Positions 21,402 through 30,780 of a DNA stretch of 46,208 bases are shown here, in pieces. Source of the DNA: a virus; the IMG/VR virus record IMGVR_UViG_3300046500_000250, positions 1 to 46,208 of that record; one strand, given 5' to 3'. Numbering within the stretch: the stretch's first letter is position 1; each line of letters begins with the position of its first letter. Position numbers and translations under genes: made by a program. The notes below the pieces were generated by a model that saw only the letters and a program-made list of their open reading frames with translations, was not told the origin of the DNA and did not search any database.

Positions 21402-22781
21402 ATGAAAAAGCCAGATCAGCTCACAATCCGCTACCGCGCGGCCGATGAGCTGGTCCGCTATGAGCGCAATGCACGGACGCACAGCGCCGCTCAGCTCGAG
21501 CAGATCAAGGCGTCGCTGCGCAGATTCGGCTGGACCAATCCGGCGCTGACTGCCGGCGACGAGCTGCTGGCTGGCCATGGCCGCCTGGAAGCGGCCACGC
21601 AGCTGTGGGCGGCTGGCGAGACTATCGCCAACTGCCCGGTCCCGGGCCAAGTGCCCACGGTAGACCTGTCGCACCTGTCGGCGGACGAGCGCCGCGCATA
21701 CATCCTCACGGACAACAAGCTGGCCGAGAACGCTGGCTGGGATGTCGACCTGCTGGCCGCCGAGCTGGTGGACCTGCGCGACGCCGAGTTCGACCTGACG
21801 GTGCTCGGCTTCACGCCGGACGAGCTGGGCGAGCTGCTGGACCCACCGGGCCCGGCGCCAAGCACGCAGCGCCGGACGCTGGCCGAGCAGTTCATGGTGC
21901 CGCCCTTCAGCACGCTCAACGCACGCGACGCGGCGTGGCAGGAACGCAAGGCCGCATGGCTGGGCCTGGGCATCCAGTCCGAGCTGGGCCGCGACGCGCC
22001 GGCCTATGCGTCGGCGTCTGACCACCAGAAGGCCGAGCAGGGCGCCGCGCCGCAGCACCGCACCAGCATCTTCGACCCGGTGCTGTGCGAGCTGGCCTAT
22101 CGGTGGTTCTGCCCGCCGGGCGGCCTGGTGCTTGACCCGTTCGCCGGTGGCAGCGTGCGCGGCGTTGTCGCGGCGCGCCTCGGGCGCCCGTATGTGGGCA
22201 TGGAGCTGCGCGCCGAGCAGGTGGACGCCAACCGCGGCCAACTGCACCTGGTGCAGACCGAAGACCCCGCGCCAGCCTGGCACGTGGGCGACAGCCGGCA
22301 GATTGCGCGGCGGCTGCCCGATGTCGAGGCCGACTTCCTGTTCTCGTGCCCGCCGTATGCGGACCTGGAACGGTATTCGGACGATCCGGCGGACCTGTCC
22401 ACGATGGACTATCCGGCCTTCATGGAGGCCTACCGCGAGGTGATCGTCGGCGCCGTCAGCCTGCTGAAGCGTGACCGATTCGCCTGCTTCGTGGTCGGCG
22501 ACGTGCGCGAGAAGCGCGGCACCGGCCCGTATCGGAATTTCGTGTCGGACACGATCGACGCGTTCATCGATGCCGGCATGCGGCTGTACAACGAAGCCAT
22601 CCTGCTGACCGCGCTGGGCAGCGCGCCCATCCGCGCGGGCAAGCAGTTCGCAGCCAGCCGGAAGCTGGGCAAGGTGCACCAGAACGTCCTGGTGTTCGTG
22701 AAGGGCGACTGGAAGCGCGCCGTGGCGGCGTGCGGTGACGTGGTGCTGGCGGACGATCTGTTCCCCGATCCTGACGAGTGA
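21402..22781 (+). CDS. ParB-domain DNA methyltransferase fusion
   Basis: 459 aa from ATG 21402. The N-terminal ~130 residues form a ParB/Srx-like nuclease-type domain (ARTHSAAQLEQIKASLRRFGWTNPALT, GHGRLEAA, ILTDNKLAENAGWD). The C-terminal half is a DNA methyltransferase: motif IV SCPPYADLERYS and SAM-binding motif VLDPFAGGSVRGVV. The SPPY-type catalytic tetrad indicates an amino methyltransferase (N6-adenine or N4-cytosine). This architecture is common next to terminase genes in phages, where it may mark phage DNA against restriction. No paired restriction gene is present, so it is an orphan enzyme. No clear ribosome site precedes the ATG. Confidence 0.9.
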   Translation: MKKPDQLTIRYRAADELVRYERNARTHSAAQLEQIKASLRRFGWTNPALTAGDELLAGHGRLEAATQLWAAGETIANCPVPGQVPTVDLSHLSADERRAYILTDNKLAENAGWDVDLLAAELVDLRDAEFDLTVLGFTPDELGELLDPPGPAPSTQRRTLAEQFMVPPFSTLNARDAAWQERKAAWLGLGIQSELGRDAPAYASASDHQKAEQGAAPQHRTSIFDPVLCELAYRWFCPPGGLVLDPFAGGSVRGVVAARLGRPYVGMELRAEQVDANRGQLHLVQTEDPAPAWHVGDSRQIARRLPDVEADFLFSCPPYADLERYSDDPADLSTMDYPAFMEAYREVIVGAVSLLKRDRFACFVVGDVREKRGTGPYRNFVSDTIDAFIDAGMRLYNEAILLTALGSAPIRAGKQFAASRKLGKVHQNVLVFVKGDWKRAVAACGDVVLADDLFPDPDE

Positions 22782-22786
22782 TACCC

Positions 22787-23197
22787 ATGGCGGGACGCAA
22801 ACCATTCGAGCCGACCGAAGAGGACCGCAGGCTGGTCAGCTCGCTGGCCGGGTTCGGTGCACCCCACGAGTACATCGCCAGCTGCATCGTGAACCCGCAG
22901 ACGGGGAAGCCGATGACACCCAAGACGCTGCGGGTCCATTTCCGCGCCGAGCTGGATACGGCGAAGGACAAGACAAACGCCCTGGTGGCGCAGGCCTTGT
23001 TCAAGCAGGCCACCGGCACGGGCAAGGGCGCAGTCACTGCGGCCATCTTCTGGATGAAGACGCAGGCCGGCTGGAAGGAAACGCCGAAGCGCATCGAGCT
23101 GACAGGGGAAGACGGCGGGCCGGTCGAGCAACGAACCACCGTCGTCGATGAAAAACAGGTCGCAGCCGCTGTCGCGAAACTTGAAGACGAGTATTGA
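22787..23197 (+). CDS. Terminase small subunit-like protein
   Basis: 136 aa from ATG 22787, 5 bp after the methyltransferase stop. It has an N-terminal HTH-like region ([28 protein letters not shown]) and a central helical part ([35 protein letters not shown]), typical of small terminases upstream of gp17-like large subunits. It would recognise the packaging site and recruit the motor. Its C-terminal coding region overlaps the large-subunit start by 50 bp. Confidence 0.8.
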   Translation: MAGRKPFEPTEEDRRLVSSLAGFGAPHEYIASCIVNPQTGKPMTPKTLRVHFRAELDTAKDKTNALVAQALFKQATGTGKGAVTAAIFWMKTQAGWKETPKRIELTGEDGGPVEQRTTVVDEKQVAAAVAKLEDEY

Positions 23198-24698
23198 CCC
23201 GTCCGTCGAGCGCGCCGTCCTGAAGGCGAAGTGCGAGCGCGATCACCTGTTTTTCAGCCGGTACTTCTTCAAGCACCGGCAGGGCATCAAGTTCCGCGTC
23301 AACTGGCACCACGTGCTGATCGCGGACACGGTGCAACGTGTCATCGATGGCGAGCTGAAGAACGTCGTCATCAACGTCCCGCCGGGCTCGTCGAAAACTG
23401 AGCTGGTGGCGATCAATCTGATCGCCCGGGGCCTGGCGGTGAACCCGCGCGCGCGGTTCCTGCACATCTCGTATTCGGATGACCTGGCGCTGCTGAACAG
23501 CGAGACGGCGCGCGAGATCGTGCAGTCAGACGAGTTCCAGGCGCTGTGGCCGCTGTCGATCGCTCCAGACGCGAAGTCGAAGAAGCGCTGGAATGTCATC
23601 GCCGACGGCAAGAAGGCCGGCGGTGTGTACGCGGTGTCGCTGGGCGGCCAGATCACGGGCTTCCGCGCGGGCCACATGACCGAGGGATGGCAGGGCGCCA
23701 TCATCATCGACGACCCGCTGAAGGTCGAGGACGCGTACAGCAAGCCGAACCGCGACAAGGCGAACCGCAAGCTGCTGTCCACGGTGAAGAGCCGGAAGGC
23801 CAACCCGGACACGCCGATCATCGTGATCATGCAGCGGCTGGCCGAGGAAGACCCGACGGGCTTCATCAAGGCCGGCAAGGTGCCGGGCGACTGGGAATTC
23901 ATTGAGATCCCGGCGCTGATTACCGACGAATATGTCGAGGCACTGCCCGAGCGCATCCGCACGCTGGTCGAGCACGGCGAGGCGGATGAAGACGGCCGGT
24001 TCAGCTACTGGCCCTACAAGGAACCGCTTGACGACCTGCTGGCCAGCGAGAAGGCTGACCGGTACGTGTTCAGCGGGCAGTACATGCAGCGCCCCAGCCC
24101 GCTGGGCGGCGGCATCATCCGCAGCGCCAACTTCGGTCGGTACACGGTGGCGCCCGAGCTGCACAAGCGCGTCATCTATGCCGACACGGCACAGAAGACC
24201 GCCGAGCGGAACGATTACAGCGTCCTGCAGTGCTGGGGGCATGGAAAGAACGGTCGGATCTACCTGCTCGACCAGATCCGGGGGAAGTGGCCGGCGCCCG
24301 AGCTGCGGCAGAAGGCCATCGATTTCTGGAACAAGCACCTGCCGTATGACTTCCACTTCGGCGCGGCGCTCGTGAAGATGCGTGTCGAGGACAAGGCCAG
24401 CGGCACTGGGCTGATCCAGGACATCCAGGCGTCGGGGACCATCCCCGTCGAGGGGATCGAGCGGCACCGCGACAAGCTGGTGCGCGTCATGGACGTGGTC
24501 AGCTACATCGATGCCGGTCTGGTGATGATTCCCGAGGCGGCCGAGTGGGTGAGCGATTTCACGCAGGAATGCGACGCCTTCACGCCTGACGACACGCACG
24601 CACACGATGACCAGATCGATCCGATGGTGGATGCGATCAATGACATGCTGGCCGGCGGCCGGTCGCTGGACATCTGGACCAAACTCGGACAGCAATGA
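23148..24698 (+). CDS. Phage terminase large subunit (gp17-like)
   Basis: 516 aa. The ATPase domain has Walker [12 protein letters not shown] (about 76-86) and Walker B AIIIDDP (about 184-190). The C-terminal RNase H-like nuclease has acidic residues in [15 protein letters not shown] and in [12 protein letters not shown] near the end. It cuts the concatemer and pumps DNA into the prohead. The chosen ATG overlaps the small terminase by 50 bp and has no strong ribosome site, so a slightly later start is possible. Its stop overlaps the portal start (ATGA). Confidence 0.95.
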   Translation: MKNRSQPLSRNLKTSIDPSVERAVLKAKCERDHLFFSRYFFKHRQGIKFRVNWHHVLIADTVQRVIDGELKNVVINVPPGSSKTELVAINLIARGLAVNPRARFLHISYSDDLALLNSETAREIVQSDEFQALWPLSIAPDAKSKKRWNVIADGKKAGGVYAVSLGGQITGFRAGHMTEGWQGAIIIDDPLKVEDAYSKPNRDKANRKLLSTVKSRKANPDTPIIVIMQRLAEEDPTGFIKAGKVPGDWEFIEIPALITDEYVEALPERIRTLVEHGEADEDGRFSYWPYKEPLDDLLASEKADRYVFSGQYMQRPSPLGGGIIRSANFGRYTVAPELHKRVIYADTAQKTAERNDYSVLQCWGHGKNGRIYLLDQIRGKWPAPELRQKAIDFWNKHLPYDFHFGAALVKMRVEDKASGTGLIQDIQASGTIPVEGIERHRDKLVRVMDVVSYIDAGLVMIPEAAEWVSDFTQECDAFTPDDTHAHDDQIDPMVDAINDMLAGGRSLDIWTKLGQQ

Positions 24699-26263
24699 AC
24701 CGTAACCAACGCAAAGCGCAGATCCGTGCGCATCGGGCCGAGGTGGCTGCGTCCGCCAGTGCCAAGCGCTGGATGACCGGCGATAGCTTCCAGAACTTCG
24801 AGGCCCGTCTGGGCCTGGGCACCAACAACCAGGCGTCGCAGTTCAGCTACGGCTTCGACTTCATTTCGCGCAACCGCGTGCAGTTGGAGGCCATGTACCG
24901 CTCGAGCTGGATCGTTGGCCAGGCCGTCGACGTGGTTGCCGACGACATGACGCGCGCGGGCACTGAGATCGATGCTGAGCTGGACCCGTCTGACCAGAAC
25001 AAGCTGAACGCCGCTTTCGAGCGGATGGGGCTCTGGGACCGCCTGAACGACACGATCAAGTGGGCGCGGCTCTATGGCGGTGCGCTGGCGGTGATGTTGA
25101 TCGACGGGCAGAACCCGGCCACGCCACTGCGGCTGGAAAGCATCGGCAAGGATCAGTTCAAGGGCCTGTACGTGCTGGACCGCTGGCTGGTGCAGCCGTC
25201 GCTCGAGGACCTGGTCACCGAGATGGGCCCGGACACGGGGCAGCCGCGCTACTACGATGTGGTGGCGGACAGCATGGCGCTGAAGCGCCAGCGGATCCAC
25301 TACAGCCGGGTGCTGCGCATCGACGGCGTGGATCTGCCGTATTGGCAAAAGATCGCCGAGAACCTTTGGGGGCAGTCGGTCATCGAGCGGTTGATTGACC
25401 GGCTTGTGGCGTTCGACAGCACCACCATTGGCGCCGCTCAGCTGGTCTACAAGGCCCATCTGCGCACGTACAAGGTCGACAAGCTGCGCGAGATCATCGC
25501 CATGGGCGGCCCGGCGATGGAAGCGCTGGTGAAGAACGTCGACTTCATCCGCCGGTACCAGTCGAATGAGGGGCTGACCCTGATCGACGCGGCAGACGAG
25601 CTGCAGACGGATTCCTACCAGTTCTCTGGGCTGGACAGCGTCCTGATGCAGTTCGGCCAACAGTTGTCTGGTGCTTTGGGCATCCCGCTGGTGCGCCTGT
25701 TCGGCCAGTCGCCGGCCGGCCTGAATAGCACCGGCGAATCGGACCTGCGGACCTACTACGACAACACGAAGCAGCAACAGGAACGGAAGCTGCGCGCGCC
25801 CGTCACGCGGCTGTATGAAGTGGTGATCCGGTCGGAACTGGGCAAACCGCCGCCGGAAGGCTTCGCCTACGGGTTCACGTCGCTGTGGCAGCTGTCCGAC
25901 ACCGAGAAGGCACAGAACGCCAAGACGGTGACAGAGGCCGTGACGCAGGCCTACGACGCGGACCTAGTCGACAAGCCGACAGCCATGAAGGAACTGCGCC
26001 AGTCGAGCCACAGTACCGGGGTGTTCACCAGCATCACGGACGATGCGATCGAGGACGCGGAGAACGAGCCGCCCCCGGTGCCGGAAATGGAACTGCCTGA
26101 TGTTGATGACCCGAACAACGGACCGGAAGCGCCGGCGAAATCCGGTAAGAACAAGCGGACCGGAAAGGGTGTATCGGACGCAGCTCCGACAGGTCGCGCA
26201 GCAGGTGGGCGTGTTGGTCAATGGCTTTCCGCCTGGCGATCCCGGCGTCCTGCCTACGATTGA
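24695..26263 (+). CDS. Phage portal protein (DUF1073 family)
   Basis: 522 aa. Hallmarks of the DUF1073/Mu gp29-like portal group: [40 protein letters not shown] at the N-terminus, [17 protein letters not shown], and [28 protein letters not shown] near 340-365. Twelve copies form the DNA channel at one head vertex and dock the terminase. The last ~35 residues (after NKRTGKG) are Arg/Gly-rich and overlap the next gene in another frame by 95 bp, so the C-terminus may be an extension without conserved function. Confidence 0.93.
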   Translation: MNRNQRKAQIRAHRAEVAASASAKRWMTGDSFQNFEARLGLGTNNQASQFSYGFDFISRNRVQLEAMYRSSWIVGQAVDVVADDMTRAGTEIDAELDPSDQNKLNAAFERMGLWDRLNDTIKWARLYGGALAVMLIDGQNPATPLRLESIGKDQFKGLYVLDRWLVQPSLEDLVTEMGPDTGQPRYYDVVADSMALKRQRIHYSRVLRIDGVDLPYWQKIAENLWGQSVIERLIDRLVAFDSTTIGAAQLVYKAHLRTYKVDKLREIIAMGGPAMEALVKNVDFIRRYQSNEGLTLIDAADELQTDSYQFSGLDSVLMQFGQQLSGALGIPLVRLFGQSPAGLNSTGESDLRTYYDNTKQQQERKLRAPVTRLYEVVIRSELGKPPPEGFAYGFTSLWQLSDTEKAQNAKTVTEAVTQAYDADLVDKPTAMKELRQSSHSTGVFTSITDDAIEDAENEPPPVPEMELPDVDDPNNGPEAPAKSGKNKRTGKGVSDAAPTGRAAGGRVGQWLSAWRSRRPAYD

Positions 26264-26846
26264 GCAGTTGCTGCAGCGGTACGCCGAGGCGCTGACGCCG
26301 TGGGCCGAGCGAGCCGCGGCCGAGATGCTGACCGAGGTGAACCGGCGGGACGAAAAGGCCTGGATGCAGTACTCGGCCGACCTGTCCCGCGCGCTGCGGC
26401 AGGAGATCCGGACGGCGCCGACCGGCGCCACCATGCAGGCCCTGATGGGCGAGCAGGTGACGCTGATCAAGTCCATCCCGCTGGATGCGGCCAAGCGCGT
26501 GCACAAGCTGACCATCGAGGGCATCGAGGACAGCACTAGGGCGTCGGAAGTCTCTAAGGCCATCCAGGTGTCGGGTGACGTGGCCAAGAGCCGCGCCGAC
26601 CTGATTGCCCGGACGGAGGTGGCGCGCACCGCCTCGACGCTGACAGAGGCGCGGGCGCTACATGTCGGCTCGCCGGGGTACTTCTGGCGGACGTCCGGCG
26701 ACGGCGACGTGCGCGAGTCGCATCGTGAAATGGAAGGGAAGTTCGTGGCCTGGAATGCCCCGCCCACGCTGGACGGCATGAAGGGCCACGCCGGCCAGTT
26801 CCCGAACTGCCGCTGCTACCCCGAGCCTGTGATTCCCGAGGACTAG
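26169..26846 (+). CDS. Minor head morphogenesis protein (Mu gpF-like)
   Basis: 225 aa from a GTG at 26169; the frame is open further upstream but that part translates to an Arg-rich string that is only the portal gene read out of frame. The MuF domain is in the C-terminal half: IARTEVARTASTLTEARALHVGSPGYFWRTSGDGDVRESH, then GQFPNCRCYPEPVI. MuF proteins are packaged in a few copies and link portal and capsid during assembly. GGAAAG precedes the GTG too closely to be certain, so the exact start is open. Confidence 0.85.
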   Translation: MYRTQLRQVAQQVGVLVNGFPPGDPGVLPTIEQLLQRYAEALTPWAERAAAEMLTEVNRRDEKAWMQYSADLSRALRQEIRTAPTGATMQALMGEQVTLIKSIPLDAAKRVHKLTIEGIEDSTRASEVSKAIQVSGDVAKSRADLIARTEVARTASTLTEARALHVGSPGYFWRTSGDGDVRESHREMEGKFVAWNAPPTLDGMKGHAGQFPNCRCYPEPVIPED

Positions 26847-26849
26847 ACC

Positions 26850-27032
26850 ATGCAAATCCAAACCACCGAGCACGAACTGGCTGAGATCCTGGCCGACTAC
26901 CAGCGCGAGTATCGCGAGAAGCCCGCCAGCTTCTGGTCGTCCGAAGAGAACGCTGCGCACACCCCCGAGCAGTATGCGCTGGCGCGCAACATCGTCGATC
27001 GCATCACGGAACGGCGCACCGCCGGTAGGTGA
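26850..27032 (+). CDS. Small hypothetical protein between MuF and protease genes
   Basis: 60 aa, starting 3 bp after the MuF stop, which supports it. It is helical and charged (HELAEILADYQREYREKPASFWSS, EQYALARNIVDRITERRTAGR). No domain recognised. It stops just before the DUF2213 gene, so it is part of the head-gene transcript. Confidence 0.7.
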   Translation: MQIQTTEHELAEILADYQREYREKPASFWSSEENAAHTPEQYALARNIVDRITERRTAGR

Positions 27033-27033
27033 A

Positions 27034-28353
27034 ATGGCTCTTCGCTTCTACACCGTCCAGAAGCTGGGCCCGAAGCGCTCGCTGACGCCCGAGGGCTTCC
27101 TGCTGTGCGAGGAAGTGCCCGTGGCGCGCACTGGCGAGATGCTGTACGGCCCGGGCGAGGTGCCCGTCGAGCCCGGCCCTGACGGCCTGATCCGCATCAG
27201 TCGGACACCCGAAGAGGTGTTCCGTGCGGAGACGCTGGCCAGCTGCATCGGCAAGCCGGTGACGTTGGACCATCCGGACGACTTCGTCACGCCCGCCAAT
27301 TTCGCCGCGCTCGGTAAGGGCGCGATGCTCAACCTGCGCCGCGGCACCGGCATCGCCGACGACCTGCTGGTCGCTGACCTGATGGTGACCGATCAGCAGG
27401 CCATCGATGCGATCCAGACGGACGGCATCGAAGAAGTCAGCCTTGGGTATGAGGCGGACTACGAACAGGTATCACCCGGCCGCGGGGTACAGCGGAACAT
27501 CGTTGTCAACCACGTAGCCCTCGTCGAGCGCGGCCGGTGTGGCCCGCGCTGCGCGATCGGCGATAAGGAACCCGAAGACATGAAGACTTTTGACAGCAAG
27601 CCCAAGGGCAAGCGCACCGTGTGGGATCGCATCATGACGGCCTTCAAGGCCGGCGACGAAGCGGCCATGGCGGAGGCCCTGGAAGAGGCGAAGGCCAACG
27701 ACGAGGAGTCCGAGGAAGAGCGCGAGGCGCGAGAGGCCAAGGAGAAGGAAGGCAGGACGGGCGACGCTCTCAGCCAGATCCTCAAGACTGTCAAGGCGCT
27801 GGACTCCCGTCTCGCCAAGATCGAGGCCCGCGACGAAGAGTCAGAAGAAGAGCGGAAGGCCCGCGAGGCGAAGGAGAAAGAGAGCAAGACCGGCGACGGC
27901 GGTGAAGAACTGACCGACCCGGGCACTGCCGCCACGATCAGCCAGGCCGAAGTCGATCTCTACACCGGCGACGCGGCGGCCAGCATCCCGTCGCGCGCTG
28001 AGATCCTGGCGCCGGGCATCAAGCTGCCGACCTTGGACGCCAAGATGGCGACCAAGGACCGCGCATCCGCACTATGCAAGTGCCAGCGCAAGGCGCTCGA
28101 CCTGGCCTACCAGACCGAGGCGGGCAAGGCCGCCATCACGCCGTTCCTCGGCGGCCTGACGACCGATTTCGAGAGGCTGCCCGCCGCGCTCGTGCACGCC
28201 GCGTTCATGGGTGCCAGCGAACTGATCAAGGCACAGAACAACGGGCGCACGCACGACGGCGTAGCGAAGACCAAGGATTTCGGCAAGCCCCGCACGGCCG
28301 CCGACATCAACGCAGCCAACCGCAAGTACTGGGCCGACCGGTCCGCCAACTAA
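27034..28353 (+). CDS. DUF2213 prohead protease/scaffold protein
   Basis: 439 aa. The N-terminal ~180 residues are the DUF2213 protease-like domain (GEMLYGPGEVPVEPGPDGLIRISRTPEEVF, KPVTLDHPDDFVTPAN, EEVSLGYEADYE). A highly charged helical region (about 200-290) resembles a scaffold. It contains a near-perfect 17-residue acidic repeat (DEESEEER-x-AREAKEKE at 27700-27750 and 27832-27882). The C-terminal part is alpha-helical. It probably guides capsid assembly and is cleaved during maturation. Its position directly before decoration and major capsid genes fits. Confidence 0.88.
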   Translation: MALRFYTVQKLGPKRSLTPEGFLLCEEVPVARTGEMLYGPGEVPVEPGPDGLIRISRTPEEVFRAETLASCIGKPVTLDHPDDFVTPANFAALGKGAMLNLRRGTGIADDLLVADLMVTDQQAIDAIQTDGIEEVSLGYEADYEQVSPGRGVQRNIVVNHVALVERGRCGPRCAIGDKEPEDMKTFDSKPKGKRTVWDRIMTAFKAGDEAAMAEALEEAKANDEESEEEREAREAKEKEGRTGDALSQILKTVKALDSRLAKIEARDEESEEERKAREAKEKESKTGDGGEELTDPGTAATISQAEVDLYTGDAAASIPSRAEILAPGIKLPTLDAKMATKDRASALCKCQRKALDLAYQTEAGKAAITPFLGGLTTDFERLPAALVHAAFMGASELIKAQNNGRTHDGVAKTKDFGKPRTAADINAANRKYWADRSAN

Positions 28354-28364
28354 GGGAGTGCCAC

Positions 28365-28859
28365 ATGGGCAACGCAATCCTGTATCGCATGGCCTCGGGC
28401 ATCCCCGGGGATATCTCGCGCCAGTCGCAGGCGACCGTCGAGTCGCAGATCCTGAACTCGGCGCTGCCGTTCCCCGGCTACGGGCTGTTCGGCAAGATCG
28501 CGGCGGGCAAGTTCGTGCCGATCGCCGGCGGTGACGCCGCCACGGCTGTGTATGGCCTGCTGGTCCGTCCGTACCCGACCACCGGCGGCGCCGGCTCGGA
28601 GCCGCTCGGCACGGCCACGCCTCCGACCACCGGCGTCGCGGACGTCATGCGCCGGGGCTACATGACCATCAAGAACAACGCCGGCACGCCGGCCATTGGT
28701 GGCCAGGTGTATGTGCGGGTTGCCGCAGCTGCCGCCGGCAAGCCGATCGGCGGCATCGAGGCGGCTGCGGACAGCACCAACACCATCGCGGTTGCTGGCG
28801 CCACGTTTATGAACGCTGGCGACGCGAACGGCAACGTCGAAATCGCCTACAACATCTAA
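28365..28859 (+). CDS. Head decoration/stabilisation protein
   Basis: 164 aa. It has the structural-protein pattern of the decoration family encoded before DUF2184 capsids: NAILYRMASGIPGDISRQSQATVESQIL, PFPGYGLFGKIAAGKFVPIAGG, then a Gly/Ala-rich beta region ending NVEIAYNI. GGAGTG lies before ATG 28365. It likely binds the outer capsid surface and stabilises the expanded head. The family call rests on pattern and context. Confidence 0.8.
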   Translation: MGNAILYRMASGIPGDISRQSQATVESQILNSALPFPGYGLFGKIAAGKFVPIAGGDAATAVYGLLVRPYPTTGGAGSEPLGTATPPTTGVADVMRRGYMTIKNNAGTPAIGGQVYVRVAAAAAGKPIGGIEAAADSTNTIAVAGATFMNAGDANGNVEIAYNI

Positions 28860-28872
28860 GGGGCTACCCAGA

Positions 28873-29910
28873 ATGAGCAAAATCATCCTCCCGCGCATGG
28901 CCGCGGCGGCTGCCATCGCCATGGTGAACGCCCCGGCGATCATCCGCGCCCGCACGCGCGACAGCATGCTGACCTTCGACAGCCGCACGATCGACAGCAC
29001 GGGCGCCTTCCTGATCGGCGAGCTGGAACGCCTGGACCAGACGCTGCACGGCCCACTGGCCTCGGTGACCTGGTCGCGCGATATCGACCTGCGCGAGGAC
29101 GTGTCTATCGCCGACGAGACGTCGTCGTTCACGAACTCCAGCTTCGCAGCTGCGGGCGGCGCTTCCCCGAATGGCAAGTCGTGGATCGGCAAGGACGCTT
29201 CGGCCATCGCTGGCATTGCGTTGGACATCGGCAAGACGGCCAGCCCGCTGACGCTGTGGGGCATGCAGATCGGCTGGACCATCCCCGAACTGGAATCCGC
29301 TCAGAAGCTGGGGCGCCCGGTGGACCAGCAAAAGTTCACCGGCATGCAGCTCAAGCACAACATGGACGTCGACGAGCAGGTGTACATCGGCGATACCGTA
29401 CTGGGAGTCACCGGCCTGGTGAATGCGGCGACGGTCACCAACGTGTCGAACGCCGCCACCGGAACCTGGGCGACGGCCACGCCGGACCAGATCGTCGCGG
29501 ACGTCAATGAGCTTCTGACGAGCGTGTGGGCGGCGTCCGCCTATGCGGTATGCCCGTCCGAGCTGCGCCTGCCGCCGGCCAAGTTCGGTCTGCTGGTCAG
29601 CCGCAAGGTCAGCGATGCAGGCAACATCAGCATCCTCGAGTACGTGAAGCAGAATACGATCTCGAACTCTATCAACGGCCGGCCGCTGAACATCCAGCCG
29701 CTGAAGTGGCTGTTCCAGCGCGGGGTCGCGAGCGCGGACCGCATGATGGCGTACACCAAGGAGCAGGACAAGGTTCGGTTCCCGCTGGTGCCGCTTCAGC
29801 GCACGCCGCTGGAATATCGCGACATCCGTCAGCTCACCACCTACTTCGGCCGGCTGGGCGTGGTCGAGGTGGTGTATCCCGAGCTGATCGGCTACCGCGA
29901 CGGTATCTAA
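28873..29910 (+). CDS. Major capsid protein (DUF2184 family)
   Basis: 345 aa. Starts 13 bp after the decoration gene with AAGGGG upstream. Typical capsid features: LERLDQTLHGPLASVTWSRDIDLREDVSIADETSSFTNS, WGMQIGWTIPELESAQKLGRPVDQQKFTGMQLKHNMDVDEQVYIGD, and the C-terminal YRDIRQLTTYFGRLGVVEVVYPELIGYRDGI. The length is normal for the family. It builds the icosahedral shell (HK97-like fold expected). Confidence 0.93.
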   Translation: MSKIILPRMAAAAAIAMVNAPAIIRARTRDSMLTFDSRTIDSTGAFLIGELERLDQTLHGPLASVTWSRDIDLREDVSIADETSSFTNSSFAAAGGASPNGKSWIGKDASAIAGIALDIGKTASPLTLWGMQIGWTIPELESAQKLGRPVDQQKFTGMQLKHNMDVDEQVYIGDTVLGVTGLVNAATVTNVSNAATGTWATATPDQIVADVNELLTSVWAASAYAVCPSELRLPPAKFGLLVSRKVSDAGNISILEYVKQNTISNSINGRPLNIQPLKWLFQRGVASADRMMAYTKEQDKVRFPLVPLQRTPLEYRDIRQLTTYFGRLGVVEVVYPELIGYRDGI

Positions 29911-29920
29911 GGAGCGCGAC

Positions 29921-30328
29921 ATGCCGAAGATCTACGTTCGCAAGGCCTTCGTGCTCCAGCACGAGGGCGAGAAACACGAGTTCGCCGTGGGCAACCACAC
30001 CGTGTCACCGGCGGTGGCCGAGCACTGGTTCGTGAAGGCCCATATCGGCGAGGAGCCGGCGGCGGGTGGGGAGGCCGGTGACCTGGCCGAGCAGCGGGCA
30101 GCCCTGGATTCCGCAGGCCAGTTCCTGGAAGGGAAGGCCAAGGAATTGAAGGAGCTGCAGGGCGTTCTCGAACTGCGCGCCGGCACGGTTGCCGACCGCG
30201 AGAAGGCAGCCGAGCAGCGCGAAGCCGACTTGAACGCCCGCGCCGAAGCGCTGGACACCCGCGAGGTGGCCATCGCCGAACGCGAAAAGGCGGCGGACGC
30301 TGCGGCCAAGCAGTCCAGCAAGAAGTAA
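29921..30328 (+). CDS. Coiled-coil head/connector-region protein
   Basis: 135 aa. The N-terminal ~40 residues are a short beta-rich head (YVRKAFVLQHEGEKHEFAVGNHTVSPAVAEHWFVKAHI). The rest is a heptad-rich coiled coil with repeated AEQREADLNARAEALDTREVAIAEREKAAD. GGAGCG lies before ATG 29921. Phage genes of this pattern regularly follow the capsid gene; a role in head completion is assumed, not shown. Confidence 0.75.
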   Translation: MPKIYVRKAFVLQHEGEKHEFAVGNHTVSPAVAEHWFVKAHIGEEPAAGGEAGDLAEQRAALDSAGQFLEGKAKELKELQGVLELRAGTVADREKAAEQREADLNARAEALDTREVAIAEREKAADAAAKQSSKK

Positions 30329-30336
30329 GGGGGTAT

Positions 30337-30356
30337 GATGCCTCGCGAGGGGCATC
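30337..30356 (+). other. 8-bp hairpin with GCGA tetraloop upstream of the DUF4054 gene
   Basis: GATGCCTC-GCGA-GGGGCATC has an 8-bp stem with one G-T pair, closed by a GNRA tetraloop. It lies between the stop at 30328 and the ATG at 30369, 12 nt before the start. No T-run follows, so it is not a terminator; it could cap an mRNA processing site or control translation. Confidence 0.5.
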
Positions 30357-30368
30357 AGCCAACGACCT

Positions 30369-30752
30369 ATGACACCTGAACAGTTCCGACAGGACTTTCC
30401 CGAGTTCGACGACGAGACGAAGTATCCGGACGCGACAGTGCAGTTCTGGCTGACGGTCTCGGTGTCGCTCGTCAATCCGTGCCGCTGGGGCGTCCTGACG
30501 GACCAGGGCATCGAGCTTTGTACCGCGCACCACCTCGTGCTGGCCGCGCGCGACGAAGCCACCGCCGCCGTCGGGGGCACGCCGGGACAGGTCACCGGCC
30601 CCCTCTCTTCCAAGGCAGTCGACAAGGTCAGCGCCAGTTATGACACGGGCGCGGCGACCATTGACGACGCCGGTATGTGGAACCTGACGACCTACGGCGT
30701 CCGGTACCTCACTCTCGCCAGAATGATGGGCGCAGGCGGCATGCAGCTGTAG
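30369..30752 (+). CDS. DUF4054 head-tail connector protein
   Basis: 127 aa. Matches DUF4054: MTPEQFRQDFPEFDDETKYPDATVQFWLTVS, the AHHLVLAARD helix, and VSASYDTGAATIDDAGMWNLTTYGVRYLTLARMMGAGG. Proteins of this family form a ring beneath the portal. The ATG has no clear ribosome site, and a stable hairpin lies just upstream, so expression may be set post-transcriptionally. Confidence 0.85.
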   Translation: MTPEQFRQDFPEFDDETKYPDATVQFWLTVSVSLVNPCRWGVLTDQGIELCTAHHLVLAARDEATAAVGGTPGQVTGPLSSKAVDKVSASYDTGAATIDDAGMWNLTTYGVRYLTLARMMGAGGMQL

Positions 30753-30780
30753 CCGCGCTGGCCCATCGGGAGATCTCCCC

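Noticed and set aside
21393-22805. Long minus-strand frame (470 codons)
   Set aside because: Mirror of the ParB-methyltransferase gene, which has clear catalytic motifs.
24503-25777. Minus-strand frame of 424 codons
   Set aside because: Mirror of the portal gene and the end of the large terminase gene; no start signal or motif.
27700-27897. CRISPR-like repeat
   Set aside because: Two copies only, within a coding region, encoding an acidic protein repeat. No CRISPR array was seen anywhere in the window.
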